Source: Bacteroidota bacterium (lineage in GTDB: Bacteria; Bacteroidota; Bacteroidia; M30B66). From it: a stretch of 6,886 bases of DNA. The notes below the pieces were generated by a model, which ran no database searches, was not told the origin of the DNA, and worked only from the letters and a program-made list of their open reading frames with translations. The stretch is from assembly GCA_020438185.1 (NCBI GenBank), contig JAGQVC010000089.1, positions 1-6,886 of the forward strand. The letters are read 5' to 3'. This document shows, piece by piece, positions 6,443 through 6,886 of this stretch. The position numbers and the translations under genes are program-made. Each line of letters opens with the position of its first letter. The stretch's first letter is position 1.

Positions 6443-6471
6443 CAAATATAAGGCTTTCGCTTCCGCAACAA
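6443..6471 (-). promoter_or_regulatory. Promoter of the DUF4199-GT2-lipoprotein operon
   Basis: On the minus strand a TTGTTG (6471-6466) lies upstream of TATATTTG (6450-6443), a perfect TAnnTTTG -7 element. Counting from the first TTG gives an 18-base spacer, close to that expected for the Bacteroidota sigma factor. The -7 element ends 14 bases before the chosen ATG at 6428, giving a very short leader of about 7-8 nt. This is the most complete of the four promoters in the window and serves the three-gene minus-strand operon. Confidence 0.68.
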
Positions 6472-6543
6472 GCCACCATTTCAATATTGAGTATCCACTA
6501 TTTTATGTGAAATATTAGCGCTGGTATAACTTCTTCTGTTGGA

Positions 6544-6604
6544 CTTATAATCAGCGTTTTAGCCGGCAAACCGCACATTTTCCGGTAATTTCAGGCTGAT
6601 TAAG
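6544..6604. repeat. Imperfect inverted repeat upstream of the SRP RNA promoter
   Basis: CTTATAATCAGC (6544-6555) faces GCTGATTAAG (6595-6604): a 10-bp match with two unpaired bases in the left arm, around a 39-base centre that holds a smaller CCGG/CCGG pair. There is no T-run, so it is not an intrinsic terminator. It could be an operator or chance; no function is assigned. Confidence 0.3.
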
Positions 6605-6636
6605 AATTAGCAGGTCCAATAAATTCTAAATTTTTC

Positions 6637-6644
6637 TATTTTTG
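6637..6644 (+). promoter_or_regulatory. Bacteroidota-type -7 promoter element of the SRP RNA gene
   Basis: TATTTTTG matches TAnnTTTG perfectly. Transcription starting about 5-6 bases after it would begin at the first paired base of the SRP RNA closing stem (6649), so promoter and RNA end predict each other. No clear -33 TTG is seen. Confidence 0.72.
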
Positions 6645-6648
6645 CAGC

Positions 6649-6744
6649 GGGTAAGTCTTATACGACCAGCTCCTGCTGAACTCCCCCAGGATCGGAAGGT
6701 AGCAAGGGTACGCGGTTGAGCGGTGCGATATAAGTAACTTACCC
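6649..6744 (+). ncRNA. ffs: Signal recognition particle RNA, bacterial small (4.5S) type
   Basis: RNA component of the signal recognition particle, which with the Ffh protein targets nascent membrane and secreted proteins to FtsY and the translocon. The hallmark domain IV hairpin is present: CAGGATC, the GGAA tetraloop (6694-6697) and GGTAGCAAGGG, with the 5' CAGG and 3' AGCA strands that form the internal loop bound by the Ffh M domain. The ends pair as a long closing helix: GGGTAAGT (6649-6656) with ACTTACCC (6737-6744), continued by CTTATA (6657-6662) with TATAAG (6729-6734) across a 2-base bulge. Length, about 96 nt, fits the small Alu-less form. The orientation is fixed by the tetraloop strand. 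A perfect -7 element lies just upstream and a T-rich run follows directly. End positions are set by the closing stem and could shift by a few bases. Confidence 0.95.
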
Positions 6745-6770
6745 ATTTTTTATTTCCTTTTTTCAATTCC
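6745..6770 (+). terminator. T-rich terminator of the SRP RNA gene
   Basis: ATTTTTTATTTCCTTTTTTC follows directly after the closing stem of the SRP RNA. The stem itself, with GGG/CCC at its base, can serve as the terminator hairpin and the first T6 run as the release tract. No separate hairpin is seen, so the terminator appears to be built into the mature RNA's terminal helix. Confidence 0.6.
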
Positions 6771-6855
6771 TGCACCTTAAAAATTCCCCTGTTCGATAGG
6801 TGATCTCACGAATTCAGTGGTACCTTGCCGCTCCTGATTATTCAGGAAATCAAGC

Positions 6856-6886
6856 ATGAATATTCATCGTTTTCTTCCGGCTCTCG
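6856..6886 (+). CDS. Possible start of a further plus-strand gene (partial)
   Basis: An ATG at 6856 opens a frame of ten codons (MNIHRFLPAL) that runs off the right edge. A basic residue followed by hydrophobic ones could be the beginning of a signal peptide. Upstream, TACCTTGC at 6821-6828 resembles a -7 element with one T missing. The open stretch is far too short to prove a gene; reported only because the position and strand fit a gene starting after the SRP RNA. Confidence 0.25.
   Translation, partial: MNIHRFLPAL

Overview
The window looks like chromosomal DNA of a Bacteroidota (Bacteroidetes) bacterium. Four start regions carry a perfect match to the Bacteroidota sigma-A -7 element TAnnTTTG, base composition is moderate to low GC, Shine-Dalgarno sites are weak, and several proteins are of types common in that phylum (a DUF4199-like membrane protein, a lipoprotein ending in a CHVTPE motif, and a small protein encoded just after tyrS). 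The species cannot be named from the sequence. I see no phage, transposon, CRISPR or plasmid signature.

Layout. Positions 1-134 (minus) hold the N-terminal part of a carboxymuconolactone decarboxylase/AhpD-like protein. Positions 213-473 (minus) encode an 86-residue protein with a degenerate EF-hand-like loop, followed by a clear intrinsic terminator. Positions 612-1550 (minus) encode a GtrB/ArnC/DPM1-like polyprenyl-phosphate glycosyltransferase. A 213-bp divergent promoter region (1551-1763) separates it from a plus-strand operon: tyrS (tyrosyl-tRNA synthetase), a 78-residue uncharacterised protein overlapping tyrS by ATGA, and a GT-B (GT4-like) glycosyltransferase 6 bp further on. That operon runs into an opposing minus-strand operon (6428 to 4549): a DUF4199-like four-helix membrane protein, a second GtrB-like glycosyltransferase overlapping it by ATGA, and a small lipoprotein. 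The two operons overlap tail to tail by four bases. The last part holds the small bacterial SRP RNA gene (about 6649-6744, plus) with its promoter and terminator, and possibly the first codons of another plus-strand gene at 6856.

How the genes work together. Three glycosyltransferases of two fold classes, a polytopic membrane protein and a lipoprotein suggest cell-envelope glycan or glycolipid work, encoded among housekeeping genes (tyrS, SRP RNA). Two of the transferases probably load a sugar onto undecaprenyl phosphate at the inner face of the membrane. No GtrA-type flippase or dedicated polymerase is present, so the final glycan cannot be named.

Intergenic regions. 135-180 and 474-611 are AT-rich with no convincing promoter. 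1551-1763 holds two divergent -7 elements. 6429-6648 holds two more promoters and an imperfect inverted repeat. No stretch above 300 bases lacks a gene. I found no convincing new biological system; the less usual points are the basic insertion in the GT-B enzyme, the coupled unknown gene between tyrS and a glycosyltransferase, and the overlapping convergent stop codons.
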